A stretch of 55,760 bases of DNA from Helicobacter_J cappadocius (GTDB lineage: Bacteria; Campylobacterota; Campylobacteria; Campylobacterales; Helicobacteraceae), in the NCBI RefSeq assembly GCF_030686155.1, contig NZ_JAUPEV010000012.1:1-55760 (forward strand), written 5' to 3'. Below the pieces are notes generated by a model, which did no database searches, had not been told where the DNA came from, and saw only the letters and a list, made by a program, of their open reading frames with translations. Position numbers and translations under genes: made by a program. This document shows, in pieces, positions 8,778 through 16,972 of this stretch (the first letter of the stretch is position 1; the number at the start of each line of letters is the position of its first letter).

Positions 8778-9086
8778 TTATTTTTTGAGAGTTGGGATGT
8801 ATTTTGCTAATGCGTCAATATCTGCATCGCTTAGGGATTTGGCTTGACCCCACATAGTTGCTCCCATTTTATATTGGTTTAATGTTCCTGCTTTGTATCC
8901 TAATAAGTCAGCTTTGATCTTTTCTGGGGTAAGGGTATTAACAATCTTGCTTTTACCTAATGCTGATTTTTCCATATTTGCTCCATGACAAGCTTGACAC
9001 TTTGTTTTGATGATAGTTGCAGGATCTGCTTGTAATCCTATAGCCCCTAAAGCCAAAATCGTAAGTGCTAACAATGATTTTTTCAT
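8778..9086 (-). CDS. Cytochrome c553 (periplasmic, monoheme)
   Basis: A 102-aa small cytochrome. Residues 1-20 are a signal peptide (MKKSLLALTI..., cleavage likely after LQA). The haem site is CQACH (about 31-35), and the distal methionine is one of the M residues in the YKMGATMWGQ region. It carries electrons in the periplasm, in Helicobacter usually from the bc1 complex to the cbb3 oxidase or to cytochrome c peroxidase. The start has GGAACG upstream. It lies upstream of rppH and divergently from hemW, which fits the order HP1226-HP1228 of H. pylori. The upstream 91 bp hold an imperfect dyad (ATTAC-4-GTAAT at 9108-9121) of unknown meaning. Confidence 0.93.
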   Translation of the reverse strand: MKKSLLALTILALGAIGLQADPATIIKTKCQACHGANMEKSALGKSKIVNTLTPEKIKADLLGYKAGTLNQYKMGATMWGQAKSLSDADIDALAKYIPTLKK

Positions 9087-9177
9087 TTTCGTTCCTTTTT
9101 TGATAAAATTACAATCGTAATATTAATGCTAAAATCGTTAATACTTTATTAATAAAAAATTAAAAGTTTTAAAACCT

Positions 9178-10251
9178 ATGATACTTTATATCCATATTCC
9201 ATTTTGTACTAGTAAATGTGGTTATTGCACATTTAATTCTTATGCCAAAGAAGATCATCTCAAGCTTGAATATATGAAAGCATTGCAAAAAGACATTATA
9301 GATTCGCTTAAACAAAACACAGAAACTATTGACTCTATATTTTTTGGTGGAGGAACGCCAAATAGCATCGAATCTAAGTTTTATGGAAATATTTTTGAAG
9401 CAATATGGAAATATTCAAAAATATCAAAAGATTGTGAAATTACAACAGAAGCGAATCCTGAACTAATTACTCAGCAATGGTGTAGGGATATGCAAAGTTT
9501 TGGAGTAAATCGAATGAGTGTAGGAGTGCAAAGTTTTTTTGATGATAAACTTTTATTTCTACAACGTGAGCATAACTATGAAGATATTCATAAGTGTATA
9601 GATTTGATCTATCAAAGCAATATTAAAAATATCAGCATCGATCTTATATATGATACCCCACAAGACAATAAAAACAGGATTTTTGAAGAAATAAGAAATG
9701 CTTCCAAACTCCCTATAAACCATATATCTGCATATAGCTTAAGTATTGAAAAAGATTCTAAACTTGCACAAATATATGAAAAAAATCCTCAAACAAATTC
9801 ATTTTTTGAAGAGATAAGAGAAGCATTATCTGAATATGGATTTCATATATATGAAGTTTCAAATTATTCAAGAGGTTACAAAGTAAAACACAATCTTGCT
9901 TATTGGAGAGGAGAAGAATACATCGGATGTGGAGCAGGTGCTGTCGGAAGAAAAGGATATATAAGATATTATTCTCAAAGAAATATAGAAAAATACATCA
10001 AAAATACATCAAAAAAAGACATCGAGCACTTAAGTAAAAACGACCTAGATAATGAAGCGATATTTTTAGGTCTGCGTTCTGAAGTGGGAGTTAGTCTTGA
10101 TATACTAAAAGATAAACAAGAAAAGATAAAAATCTTGATTGAAGAAAAAAAATGTCACTTGATTGAGGAAAACTATAATAAACAAAAGATTCAAAAACTA
10201 GTGGCAAATGATTTTTTTATCGCTGATGAAATTGCCTTGTGGCTAATGTAG
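9178..10251 (+). CDS. hemW: HemW-like radical SAM protein (annotated as HemN homologue)
   Basis: A 357-aa radical SAM protein with the cluster motif CTSKCGYC near the N-terminus (residues 10-17), the SAM motif FFGGGTPN, TTEANPE and SVGVQSF. The first residues M-I-L-Y-I-H-I-P-F are typical of HemW. HemW lacks the N-terminal extension of true oxygen-independent coproporphyrinogen III oxidase (HemN), so this is more likely a haem chaperone than the oxidase itself. No good ribosome site precedes the ATG. It is encoded next to a cytochrome c gene, which fits haem use. The confidence in the family is high; the choice between HemW and HemN activity is inference from length and N-terminus. Confidence 0.88.
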   Translation: MILYIHIPFCTSKCGYCTFNSYAKEDHLKLEYMKALQKDIIDSLKQNTETIDSIFFGGGTPNSIESKFYGNIFEAIWKYSKISKDCEITTEANPELITQQWCRDMQSFGVNRMSVGVQSFFDDKLLFLQREHNYEDIHKCIDLIYQSNIKNISIDLIYDTPQDNKNRIFEEIRNASKLPINHISAYSLSIEKDSKLAQIYEKNPQTNSFFEEIREALSEYGFHIYEVSNYSRGYKVKHNLAYWRGEEYIGCGAGAVGRKGYIRYYSQRNIEKYIKNTSKKDIEHLSKNDLDNEAIFLGLRSEVGVSLDILKDKQEKIKILIEEKKCHLIEENYNKQKIQKLVANDFFIADEIALWLM

Positions 10252-10260
10252 ATTATAAAT

Positions 10261-10301
10261 AAATCGAGCAACGATTTCATGGAATCAGGGATTGATTCCA
10301 T
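10261..10301. terminator. Two tandem hairpins between convergent hemW and tsf
   Basis: First stem AAATCG / CGATTT (10261-10266, 10272-10277; loop 5). Second stem ATGGAATCA / TGATTCCAT (10279-10287, 10293-10301; loop 5). Read on the minus strand the first is followed by ATTTATTTATAA, as for a terminator of tsf; read on the plus strand the second is followed by a short T-run at 10317-10323, as for hemW. Confidence 0.6.
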
Positions 10302-10339
10302 AGGTAGAATTTGGCTTATTTTTATGGAGAGGAGACAAA

Positions 10340-11407
10340 TTACTTCATCTGTGCCATAACTTCCTCTGCAAAGTTTTCAACTTTTTTCTCTATACCTTCA
10401 CCTAACTCAAATCTAATATATTCAAGAATTTCAATTTGATCGTTAAGTTCTTTGGATTTATGTTCAATGGCCTGCGCCACTGTTTTTTTGTCATCCATTA
10501 CAAAAAACTGTCCTAAGAGAGTCATTCTTTGATCTATTAGTGTATTATCAGCTATAAATCGATCTATTTGACCAGGAATAATTCTATCCCAAATAGCCTC
10601 TGGTTTATTTTGTTTTTTTAGTTCTTCTTTGATAGCATTTTCCTGATTTTTTAAAACATCATCAGTAATTTCGATTCTGCTAATATATTCAGGGATATGT
10701 TTTAGAGGCTTCCCAAGTCTTCTAAGCTCTTCGTTCTCTTTTTCGACCTCTGCTATTAGAGCGATCTTTTCCTTTTGGATAAAGTCTAAGTCAAAAGATT
10801 TGTAATCCAAAACTTGAGGTTTCATAGCAGCAGCATGCATACAAATGTTTCGGATAAATTCACCACAAGCTTGAAGATTCTTCTTATCCTTATAGCTAGC
10901 AGAAATAAGAACACCTACCCTACCATTAGAATGCACATATCCATTTACGATTTGATTTGTCCCTGCAGTAATACCTGCTATTCTTCTCACAACGATATTT
11001 TCACCGATTTTAGCGATTTGGGTTTTGAGATATTCTCCATATCCCATCCCATCAATAGAGCTTTTTTCTAAGTTTTCCAAACTAAATACTGCCATATCTT
11101 TTGCTAGATTTGAAGTCTTCTCTACAAGATCTTTAAACCCATCATTTTTTGCAACAAAATCGGTTTCACTATTGATTTCAATCATCACAGCCTTAGAAAA
11201 ATCAGCAGAAACCTTAATAGATACAACGCCTTCAGAAGCAATTCTATCGGCTTTTTTTGCGGCCTTACTAAGTCCCTTTTCTCTGAGGTATTCAACAGCT
11301 TTATTGATATCTCCATCTGTTTCTACGAGTGCTTTTTTGCAGTCCATCATCCCTGCATCGGTCATTTCTCGTAGCTGTTTTACAAGTTGTGCGTTGATTT
11401 CTGCCAT
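10340..11407 (-). CDS. tsf: Translation elongation factor Ts
   Basis: A 355-aa EF-Ts, the guanine-nucleotide exchange factor that regenerates EF-Tu-GTP. The N-terminal UBA-like domain (QLREMTDAGMMDCKKAL, residues 9-25) and the TDFVAKN motif (about 80-86) are diagnostic, followed by the two dimerisation subdomains and a coiled region. The length matches H. pylori Tsf and is longer than the E. coli protein. The ATG directly follows the rpsB stop (TAAATG), and the ribosome site GGAG lies inside the end of rpsB, so the pair is translationally coupled. Confidence 0.97.
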   Translation of the reverse strand: MAEINAQLVKQLREMTDAGMMDCKKALVETDGDINKAVEYLREKGLSKAAKKADRIASEGVVSIKVSADFSKAVMIEINSETDFVAKNDGFKDLVEKTSNLAKDMAVFSLENLEKSSIDGMGYGEYLKTQIAKIGENIVVRRIAGITAGTNQIVNGYVHSNGRVGVLISASYKDKKNLQACGEFIRNICMHAAAMKPQVLDYKSFDLDFIQKEKIALIAEVEKENEELRRLGKPLKHIPEYISRIEITDDVLKNQENAIKEELKKQNKPEAIWDRIIPGQIDRFIADNTLIDQRMTLLGQFFVMDDKKTVAQAIEHKSKELNDQIEILEYIRFELGEGIEKKVENFAEEVMAQMK

Positions 11408-12211
11408 TTATTCTCCTTCCATCATTTCTTTTGTAAGCTCAGCAGTAACCTCTTGAAGAAGTTCTTTTTTCTCTTCGTCCGAAGCAGGTTCACTTTCTTC
11501 TCCTTGAGCTTCTTGAACGCTTTCATCTTTTCCTGCAATCTCCCTACCCTCAAGAATAGCCTCACTCATTTCTTTACAAAATAGCTGTATAGATCGAATC
11601 GCATCATCATTTCCAGGAATTGGATAATCAACCACATCTGGATCGCAATTTGTATCCAAAGGTGCTACAACAGGTATGCCAAGTCTTCTAGCCTCTGCAA
11701 CAGCAATTTTTTCCTTTACAACATCAATCACAAAAATCATATCAGGGGCTTTTTTCATATGTCTAACCCCACCTAGATATTTGTCAAGTTTTTCTTTCTT
11801 TCTCAAAATCATCAATTTTTCTTTTTTTGTAAGTAAATCAATTTGACCACTTGCTTCCATATCTTCTATAATTTCAAGTTTTCTAACAGATTTTTTTATC
11901 GTACTGAAGTTTGTGAGCATACCACCTAACCATCGATAATTTACATAAGGAACTTGGATTTTTTCTGCATATTCTTTGAGTGTCTCGTTAGCTTGTTTTT
12001 TTGTACCTACAAACATAATGGTTTTACCTTCAGCAGTAGCGTCTCTAACGATATTGTAAGTATATCGAAAATATCTAAGTGTTTTTTGTAAGTCAATAAT
12101 ATGGATATTTTTTCTCACTCCAAAAATAAAACGTTTCATTTTTGGATTCCATCTCCGAGTTTGATGTCCAAAATGAACACCACATTCCAACAAATCTTTC
12201 ATAGTAACCAT
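11408..12211 (-). CDS. rpsB: 30S ribosomal protein S2
   Basis: A 267-aa S2 protein with HFGHQTRRWNPKM near the N-terminus, the MFVGTKKQA motif, YVNYRWLGGMLTNF and FVIDVVKEK...EARRLGIPVVAPLDTNCDPD. The last ~35 residues are an acidic, Glu-rich tail (E-E-S-E-P-A-S-D-E-E-K-K) usual in Helicobacter. AAGGAG lies before the ATG. rpsB and tsf form the classical two-gene operon. Its transcript would begin about 92 nt upstream, and that leader may take part in S2 autoregulation. Confidence 0.97.
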   Translation of the reverse strand: MVTMKDLLECGVHFGHQTRRWNPKMKRFIFGVRKNIHIIDLQKTLRYFRYTYNIVRDATAEGKTIMFVGTKKQANETLKEYAEKIQVPYVNYRWLGGMLTNFSTIKKSVRKLEIIEDMEASGQIDLLTKKEKLMILRKKEKLDKYLGGVRHMKKAPDMIFVIDVVKEKIAVAEARRLGIPVVAPLDTNCDPDVVDYPIPGNDDAIRSIQLFCKEMSEAILEGREIAGKDESVQEAQGEESEPASDEEKKELLQEVTAELTKEMMEGE

Positions 12212-12304
12212 TGTATTCTCCTTGTTTTTAATCAGTTTCTGCCTCCACGCTCTTTAACGGTAAAACCGCAACCTTTTGAGAACTAGCGTGTGTGAGCTAT
12301 TTTC
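12212..12304 (-). promoter_or_regulatory. Long rpsB leader (possible S2 autoregulatory region)
   Basis: From the predicted start near 12304 to the rpsB ATG there are about 92 untranslated nt with the AAGGAG site at the end. The leader contains a small stem (CGGT/ACCG) and a GCGTGGAGGC stretch. rpsB leaders in other bacteria are autoregulated by S2; here this is inference from position and length. Confidence 0.35.
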
Positions 12305-12310
12305 GTCTCA

Positions 12311-12316
12311 ATTATA
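12311..12316 (-). promoter_or_regulatory. -10 box of rpsB-tsf
   Basis: Perfect TATAAT on the minus strand, with a TTGATTT stretch just upstream. It is about 100 nt from the rpsB start. The gap 12212-12573 between rpsB and the first porin gene contains this promoter, the leader, the 11-bp repeats and the porin promoter; I see no gene in it. Confidence 0.55.
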
Positions 12317-12485
12317 AAATCAAAACGAACTTGTATTTTATCGAAAAAACCTAAGATATAGCTGATTTGAAGGCATATTTTTCAAAAATCATCTTCTAAA
12401 CTAAGATAAATCAATGATGAAAATCCTAGATATATCTCAAAAAAAATTATGATAGAACTAAAAATATCTTTTTATAATTATTATT

Positions 12486-12518
12486 AAATTATGAATAAAT
12501 TATGAATAAATTATGAAT
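12486..12518 (+). repeat. Three tandem copies of an 11-bp repeat upstream of the first porin gene
   Basis: AAATTATGAAT occurs three times without interruption and without mismatch. The period is about one helical turn. The array ends 16 bp before the TAGAAT box at 12535 and so occupies the -35/UP region of the predicted promoter. Confidence 0.9.
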
Positions 12519-12534
12519 ATTTATTATTTTAAAC

Positions 12535-12540
12535 TAGAAT
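12535..12540 (+). promoter_or_regulatory. -10 box of the first porin gene
   Basis: TAGAAT, 33 nt before the ATG at 12574; an AAGGAG ribosome site lies at 12562-12567. The -35 position falls in the AT-rich region next to the 11-bp repeat array. Confidence 0.5.
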
Positions 12541-12573
12541 TCCAGTTTCATAAAATCAGACAAAGGAGCAAAA

Positions 12574-13956
12574 ATGTCGAAAAAATACAAAGCCTTATTT
12601 ATATCTATGTTGGCAATTAGTAGCGTACAAGGATTTGACTATAAGGTCAGTGGAGGAGCGATAAATTTTTCAAAGTTTGGTTTTAATAATGATAAAATCG
12701 ATACAGAAAAGGGTAAATACCCTACAGAAAGTTTTGTCAATATTATGGGCAAACTTCAAATTGATGCAAACATTGTAGATGGTCTCACTCTAGGATTAGG
12801 TGGGGCTATTGGAGGGCAAGTTTATGATTCTACAAAGTTTGTCAAAGATAGTAATGGAAATATTCCTACTCCAAATGGGTTGGGATATGAATATATGGGG
12901 GAATGGAATCAATGGTATCCAGATTATTATTCGCCAGCTGCTACAAGTAGAAATGCAAAGAACTATATTATTTACAACGCATATTTGGACTACAAATATA
13001 ACGATATGTTAGATGTGAAAGTCGGTAGATATGAATCAGATATGGACTGGTTCTATCAATATACAGAAGGAGCTCAAGCATCACTAAAATTAGGTGATTT
13101 TAAGCTTTATGGTTTTACCTCTTGGGGGAGAGGAATTGCCGATGGTCAATGGTTGTATAACTTTTATCGTCTCAAACGTTATGGTGTCCATGCAGTTGGA
13201 CTTAACTGGACACATTCTGGGGTAAGCATCGAACCTTATGTGTGGTTTTCTCCTCAAACTTACACAGCTCCAGGTATAAAAGCTGTATATGATAGCAATC
13301 CTGGTTTTTCAGGTTCTGGATTCCGATCGCAAACTACCTTTTACGGAATGTATGTCTATCAAGATAACAATTCACTAGATGGAAGATATGCTCCTGCCAG
13401 ATACAATACTTGGAGTCCTTCTTTAGATGGTGGAAAATGGGTAGGATTGCAAGGACCTGGCGGAGGAACGATTCTTATCAAACAAAGATTTGATATCAAT
13501 AACTATAATGTTGGTGGAGGTATTTATATCAACATAGGAAACCCGAATCAGAATATTGGAACATATGGAAATCCAATCGGTATTGAACAATGGACAGATA
13601 GCATTTATAATATTGGGAATGCCGGTATCAACAACATCACTGCTGCAGATGCACAAACCTACTTTTTGCAAGGTGGAGGGGATTATGGAGCATTCAAATG
13701 GAGTATGGTTGGTAGAATAACTACAGCTCCTAGAGCAAATGAACAAAGTTTGGCACTTTACCTAGATTATCAATTTACCCATAACATAGAAGCAGGACTC
13801 AAACTAGAGTGGTTTGATTCCACCACGAAAGCGGGATACAATCCTGGTGCAGGATTTTTTGATGACTTAGGCAATAATATCAGTCCTGGAAACCTAGATC
13901 ACTCCATCACTCAAGATAGAAGCCATTTGATGACACACATCAGCTACAAATTCTAG
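12574..13956 (+). CDS. Hof-like outer membrane protein 1 (HP_OMP_2 family)
   Basis: A 460-aa beta-barrel protein of the Helicobacter/Campylobacter family containing HofA-H. Residues 1-20 are a signal peptide, and the mature protein begins near FDYKVSGG. Family motifs are N-F-S-K-F-G-F-N-N-D near the N-terminus, GKYPTESF, KVGRYESDMDW, a central RFDINNYNVGG strand and the C-terminal DRSHLMTHISYKF, which ends in Phe as a BamA targeting signal requires. Its likely role is a porin or adhesin; no substrate can be named. AAGGAG precedes the ATG. It is the first of four tandem paralogues and is followed by a strong hairpin, so it is probably transcribed on its own. Confidence 0.87.
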   Translation: MSKKYKALFISMLAISSVQGFDYKVSGGAINFSKFGFNNDKIDTEKGKYPTESFVNIMGKLQIDANIVDGLTLGLGGAIGGQVYDSTKFVKDSNGNIPTPNGLGYEYMGEWNQWYPDYYSPAATSRNAKNYIIYNAYLDYKYNDMLDVKVGRYESDMDWFYQYTEGAQASLKLGDFKLYGFTSWGRGIADGQWLYNFYRLKRYGVHAVGLNWTHSGVSIEPYVWFSPQTYTAPGIKAVYDSNPGFSGSGFRSQTTFYGMYVYQDNNSLDGRYAPARYNTWSPSLDGGKWVGLQGPGGGTILIKQRFDINNYNVGGGIYINIGNPNQNIGTYGNPIGIEQWTDSIYNIGNAGINNITAADAQTYFLQGGGDYGAFKWSMVGRITTAPRANEQSLALYLDYQFTHNIEAGLKLEWFDSTTKAGYNPGAGFFDDLGNNISPGNLDHSITQDRSHLMTHISYKF

Positions 13957-13964
13957 TTTTTTTC

Positions 13965-14006
13965 AAAGTGTTTTCATAGAAACCAGTCTTTTTATGAAAA
14001 CACTTT
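13965..14006 (+). terminator. Long hairpin after the first porin gene
   Basis: Perfect 14-bp inverted repeat (13965-13978 and 13993-14006: AAAGTGTTTTCATA and its complement) with a 14-nt loop, 9 bp after the stop. The loop holds a further A/T pairing. The 3' flank is CTTCATC, not a T-run, so it may act in termination or in mRNA stability. Confidence 0.6.
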
Positions 14007-14149
14007 CTTCATCTAATAAAATGTTACAAATATAAATCAAAACTTTTTCATCAAGCAATATTATTGCACACCTTAAACTTCTTTTAATGCTTTATATGTC
14101 TTAAATTAAGAATGGCACAATTCAAACTAAAACTAACAGGAGAGCATCT

Positions 14150-15505
14150 ATGAAAAAAGCAATACAGAGTGCTGTGATATTTTCCGCACTTACTTCGAGT
14201 ATTTACGGCTTTGATTATAAAGTGAATGGACAAGTGCAAAACTGGTCCAAATTTGGTTTCAATAATGACAAAATTAATACCACTGAAGGTAAATATCCCA
14301 CAGATTCATTTTCTGTTCTCACGGCCTCTTTGGGAATAAATCTCGATTTAGGAGCTGGTTTTAGTGCAGGAGCAACAGGAACAATAGGCGGAATAGTATT
14401 TGACAATACGAGATTTCAAGGTGATGGAAATATTATTTATAATCCAAATGGACTAGCATATAACTATTTTGGGTTTTGGCCAGGCAAGGACTATCGCTCT
14501 CCTTCTACTGCTAGAACTACAAGAAATTATGTTCTTCAAAATTTGTATATTGGCTATACATACGATAAATATATTGAAGCAAAAATTGGTCGTTTTTCAG
14601 TTCCTGGCGACTGGCTCAGTGGGTATATACAAGGGGTATCTTTACAATCTTATGCAGTTCCTTATACTAGAATTTGGGCATTTACAACGGTTAAGAGAGC
14701 AAGTGTTGGAGGAAAATGGCTCAAAGATTTTAAATATATGAATCAAAATATTCCTGTAGATAATGGAAAAGGATTTTATGTCTATGCCGCAGGAGCAGAT
14801 TTCAAACGTGATAACTTTATTGCTCAAGGCTATCTATATGCACAAGACTCTAGGTTTATTGCACCAGGATTTCATTTAGGATATGACACTAACCCTGAAT
14901 TCAAGTCTGAAGGTTTCCGTTCCAAAACCGAGATTTTATTCCTCTATATGCGAGTTGTGGGACCCGCACTCTCAAAAAATACTGCTTATAATAATTATGA
15001 TGCTCGTATCAATCCAGATTCTCAAGTTGTCGGAAAAGGTGGAGAAAGTTTGATGATAAGACAACGTTTTGATATTGGCAAGTACAATATAGGAGCTATT
15101 TTATACAAAAATTTTGGAAACCCCAATGAATTTTTAACCCCATATGGAGATCCTATAGGTTTTGACAACTATGATAATACCGTCTATGATAGTGCTGCTT
15201 GGAACAATATATTTCGTAGAGATGCGATTTCTGGATTTTTGTTCGGTGGAGGAACTTACACCAAATTAAGCTGGATGGTAATAGGCAGAATCACTTACTC
15301 AAAAAGAGCTGATGAACAAGCTGTAGCTGTGAATGTAGATTACAAATTTCCTTGGAATATCACCGCAGGAGTAAAAGTGGAATGGTATAACAATACAACC
15401 TTTGCAGGATATACGCTTGGATCAGGCAAAGCAACTACGATACTTAATAAAACTATTTCTCAAGATAGGAGCTATGCCTCAACCTATATCAGCTACAATT
15501 TTTAA
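14150..15505 (+). CDS. Hof-like outer membrane protein 2 (HP_OMP_2 family)
   Basis: A 451-aa paralogue of the preceding gene: signal peptide (MKKAIQSAVIFSALTSSIYG), mature start FDYKVNGQVQN, then NWSKFGFNNDKI, GKYPTDSF, IGGIVFDNT, KIGRFSVPGDW, RFDIGKYNIGAI, NFGNPNEF and the end SQDRSYASTYISYNF with terminal Phe. It is an outer-membrane beta barrel of unknown substrate. AGGAG lies 7 nt before the ATG. The 193-bp gap upstream can hold its own promoter. It is closest to proteins 3 and 4 in the NFGNPN region. The family is certain; function is open. Confidence 0.87.
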   Translation: MKKAIQSAVIFSALTSSIYGFDYKVNGQVQNWSKFGFNNDKINTTEGKYPTDSFSVLTASLGINLDLGAGFSAGATGTIGGIVFDNTRFQGDGNIIYNPNGLAYNYFGFWPGKDYRSPSTARTTRNYVLQNLYIGYTYDKYIEAKIGRFSVPGDWLSGYIQGVSLQSYAVPYTRIWAFTTVKRASVGGKWLKDFKYMNQNIPVDNGKGFYVYAAGADFKRDNFIAQGYLYAQDSRFIAPGFHLGYDTNPEFKSEGFRSKTEILFLYMRVVGPALSKNTAYNNYDARINPDSQVVGKGGESLMIRQRFDIGKYNIGAILYKNFGNPNEFLTPYGDPIGFDNYDNTVYDSAAWNNIFRRDAISGFLFGGGTYTKLSWMVIGRITYSKRADEQAVAVNVDYKFPWNITAGVKVEWYNNTTFAGYTLGSGKATTILNKTISQDRSYASTYISYNF

Positions 15506-15562
15506 GCTTAAGCGAACTTACGCTACAATAAACCCTAAAAATTGCTAAAGAATTGAAGGGGT

Positions 15563-16954
15563 GTGAAAAAAATGTTTATTAAAAAGATTTTTATTTCACT
15601 TTTATTCATTTCTGAGGCAATGCTTGGTATTGATTATAGTTTTTCAGGAGATATCGCAAATTATTCCAAATTTGGATTCAACCACACAAATATTGACAAA
15701 AGTACAGGTCGTTATCCCACAGATAGCTTTTCAATTCTCTATGCTACCCCCAATCTCAGCATTCATACTAACAATAATTTTGATATGGGAATTGGATTTG
15801 CCTTTGGTGGTTTGATTTATGATTCCACAGAACGTGATCGTGATACATCAGGAAACCTTGTAAATCCCAATGGACTTGGATATAAATATTTTGGATACTA
15901 TCTGGGAAAAAATGGAAAAGAAAAAGCTAGTGCTAAGAATACAAAAGATTACTTTTTTTCTAATCTCTACATAGGATATGAGAACACATTTTTCAGCCTG
16001 AAAGTTGGAAGATTTTTGTTTAGAAATACAGATTGGCTTACCGGAAATCAGGAAGGTGCTGAAATGCACATTAGACCAAGTCTTGGAAAATGGAATACCG
16101 ATATTTGGGCTGTGCTAACAGAAAAGAAATCTTCTTTGGGAGGGAAATGGCTCAAAGATTTCAAATTTTTAAACTCAAATCCTATACCTACACTTGCAAC
16201 AGGGATAAAAATCAAAAATTCCCATATGAGTTTCACGCCATATATCCAAACCCAGCCAACTTTATATATAATGGCAGCCTTGCATTTTACCTATAATACA
16301 TCCTTTGTTATTGGGGATATTCCCATAGAGTCGCAAACAGATTTTTTACCAATGTTTGTTCATCATACACTGACAGCACAGGAAAGATTTTCTGTCTATG
16401 ATAATGGCGATAGAGCTGTATTTGGAGATATTAATCCAAAAAGTCCCTATCTATATGGCTATGAAGGCAGACTTGTAGAAAAAGGTGGCGAAAGCCTCTA
16501 TCTTAAGCAAATATTTAGAATTTCTAAAAGTATTTTAAAGCATCATTTTGGATTTCAAATATACAAAAATTTTGGGAATCCAAATGAATTTGTTGGTGGC
16601 TGGGGAAATCCTATTGGAATAGATCTTAATGACAGCACTATTTACGATAGAGGTACCGCAAATAATGCCATATTTGCAAGTGACGCATTTAACAATATCT
16701 TTTTTTACGGACTTCAATATCAAAATTTTAACATCAATATGCTCAACCGCTATACCATAAGCCCTCGCAGTAACGAAGAAAGTTTTTCGGTAAATATGGA
16801 CTATCTTTTTCCCAATAAGCTCAGCATAGGTATTAATATTACATATTTTGATGATACAACCAAAAAGGGTTATGAGGTTTATCAAACTTATCTTAAGCAA
16901 GATATTAAAGAAGATAGAAGTTATATTTCTACTTATATCAAACATAGTTTTTAA
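15563..16954 (+). CDS. Hof-like outer membrane protein 3 (HP_OMP_2 family)
   Basis: A 463-aa paralogue with a signal peptide ending near AMLGIDYSF, NYSKFGFNHTNI, GRYPTDSF, KVGRFLFRNTDW, the YKNFGNPNEF strand and the end DRSYISTYIKHSF with terminal Phe. It lacks the aromatic-rich loops of protein 1, and its middle section (about 205-290) diverges most. The start is uncertain: GTG 15563 has AAGG only 3 nt upstream, while ATG 15572 lies 10 nt after AAGGGG; both give a good signal peptide. It begins 57 nt after gene 2, with a possible TACAAT box at 15524-15529, and is followed 18 nt later by gene 4. Confidence 0.85.
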   Translation: MKKMFIKKIFISLLFISEAMLGIDYSFSGDIANYSKFGFNHTNIDKSTGRYPTDSFSILYATPNLSIHTNNNFDMGIGFAFGGLIYDSTERDRDTSGNLVNPNGLGYKYFGYYLGKNGKEKASAKNTKDYFFSNLYIGYENTFFSLKVGRFLFRNTDWLTGNQEGAEMHIRPSLGKWNTDIWAVLTEKKSSLGGKWLKDFKFLNSNPIPTLATGIKIKNSHMSFTPYIQTQPTLYIMAALHFTYNTSFVIGDIPIESQTDFLPMFVHHTLTAQERFSVYDNGDRAVFGDINPKSPYLYGYEGRLVEKGGESLYLKQIFRISKSILKHHFGFQIYKNFGNPNEFVGGWGNPIGIDLNDSTIYDRGTANNAIFASDAFNNIFFYGLQYQNFNINMLNRYTISPRSNEESFSVNMDYLFPNKLSIGINITYFDDTTKKGYEVYQTYLKQDIKEDRSYISTYIKHSF

Positions 16955-16972
16955 CAATTCTAGGGAGAATAT

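Noticed and set aside
9108..9121. ATTAC-N4-GTAAT dyad upstream of cytochrome c553 as an operator
   Set aside because: The arms are only 5 bp in very AT-rich DNA, so chance is a sufficient explanation.
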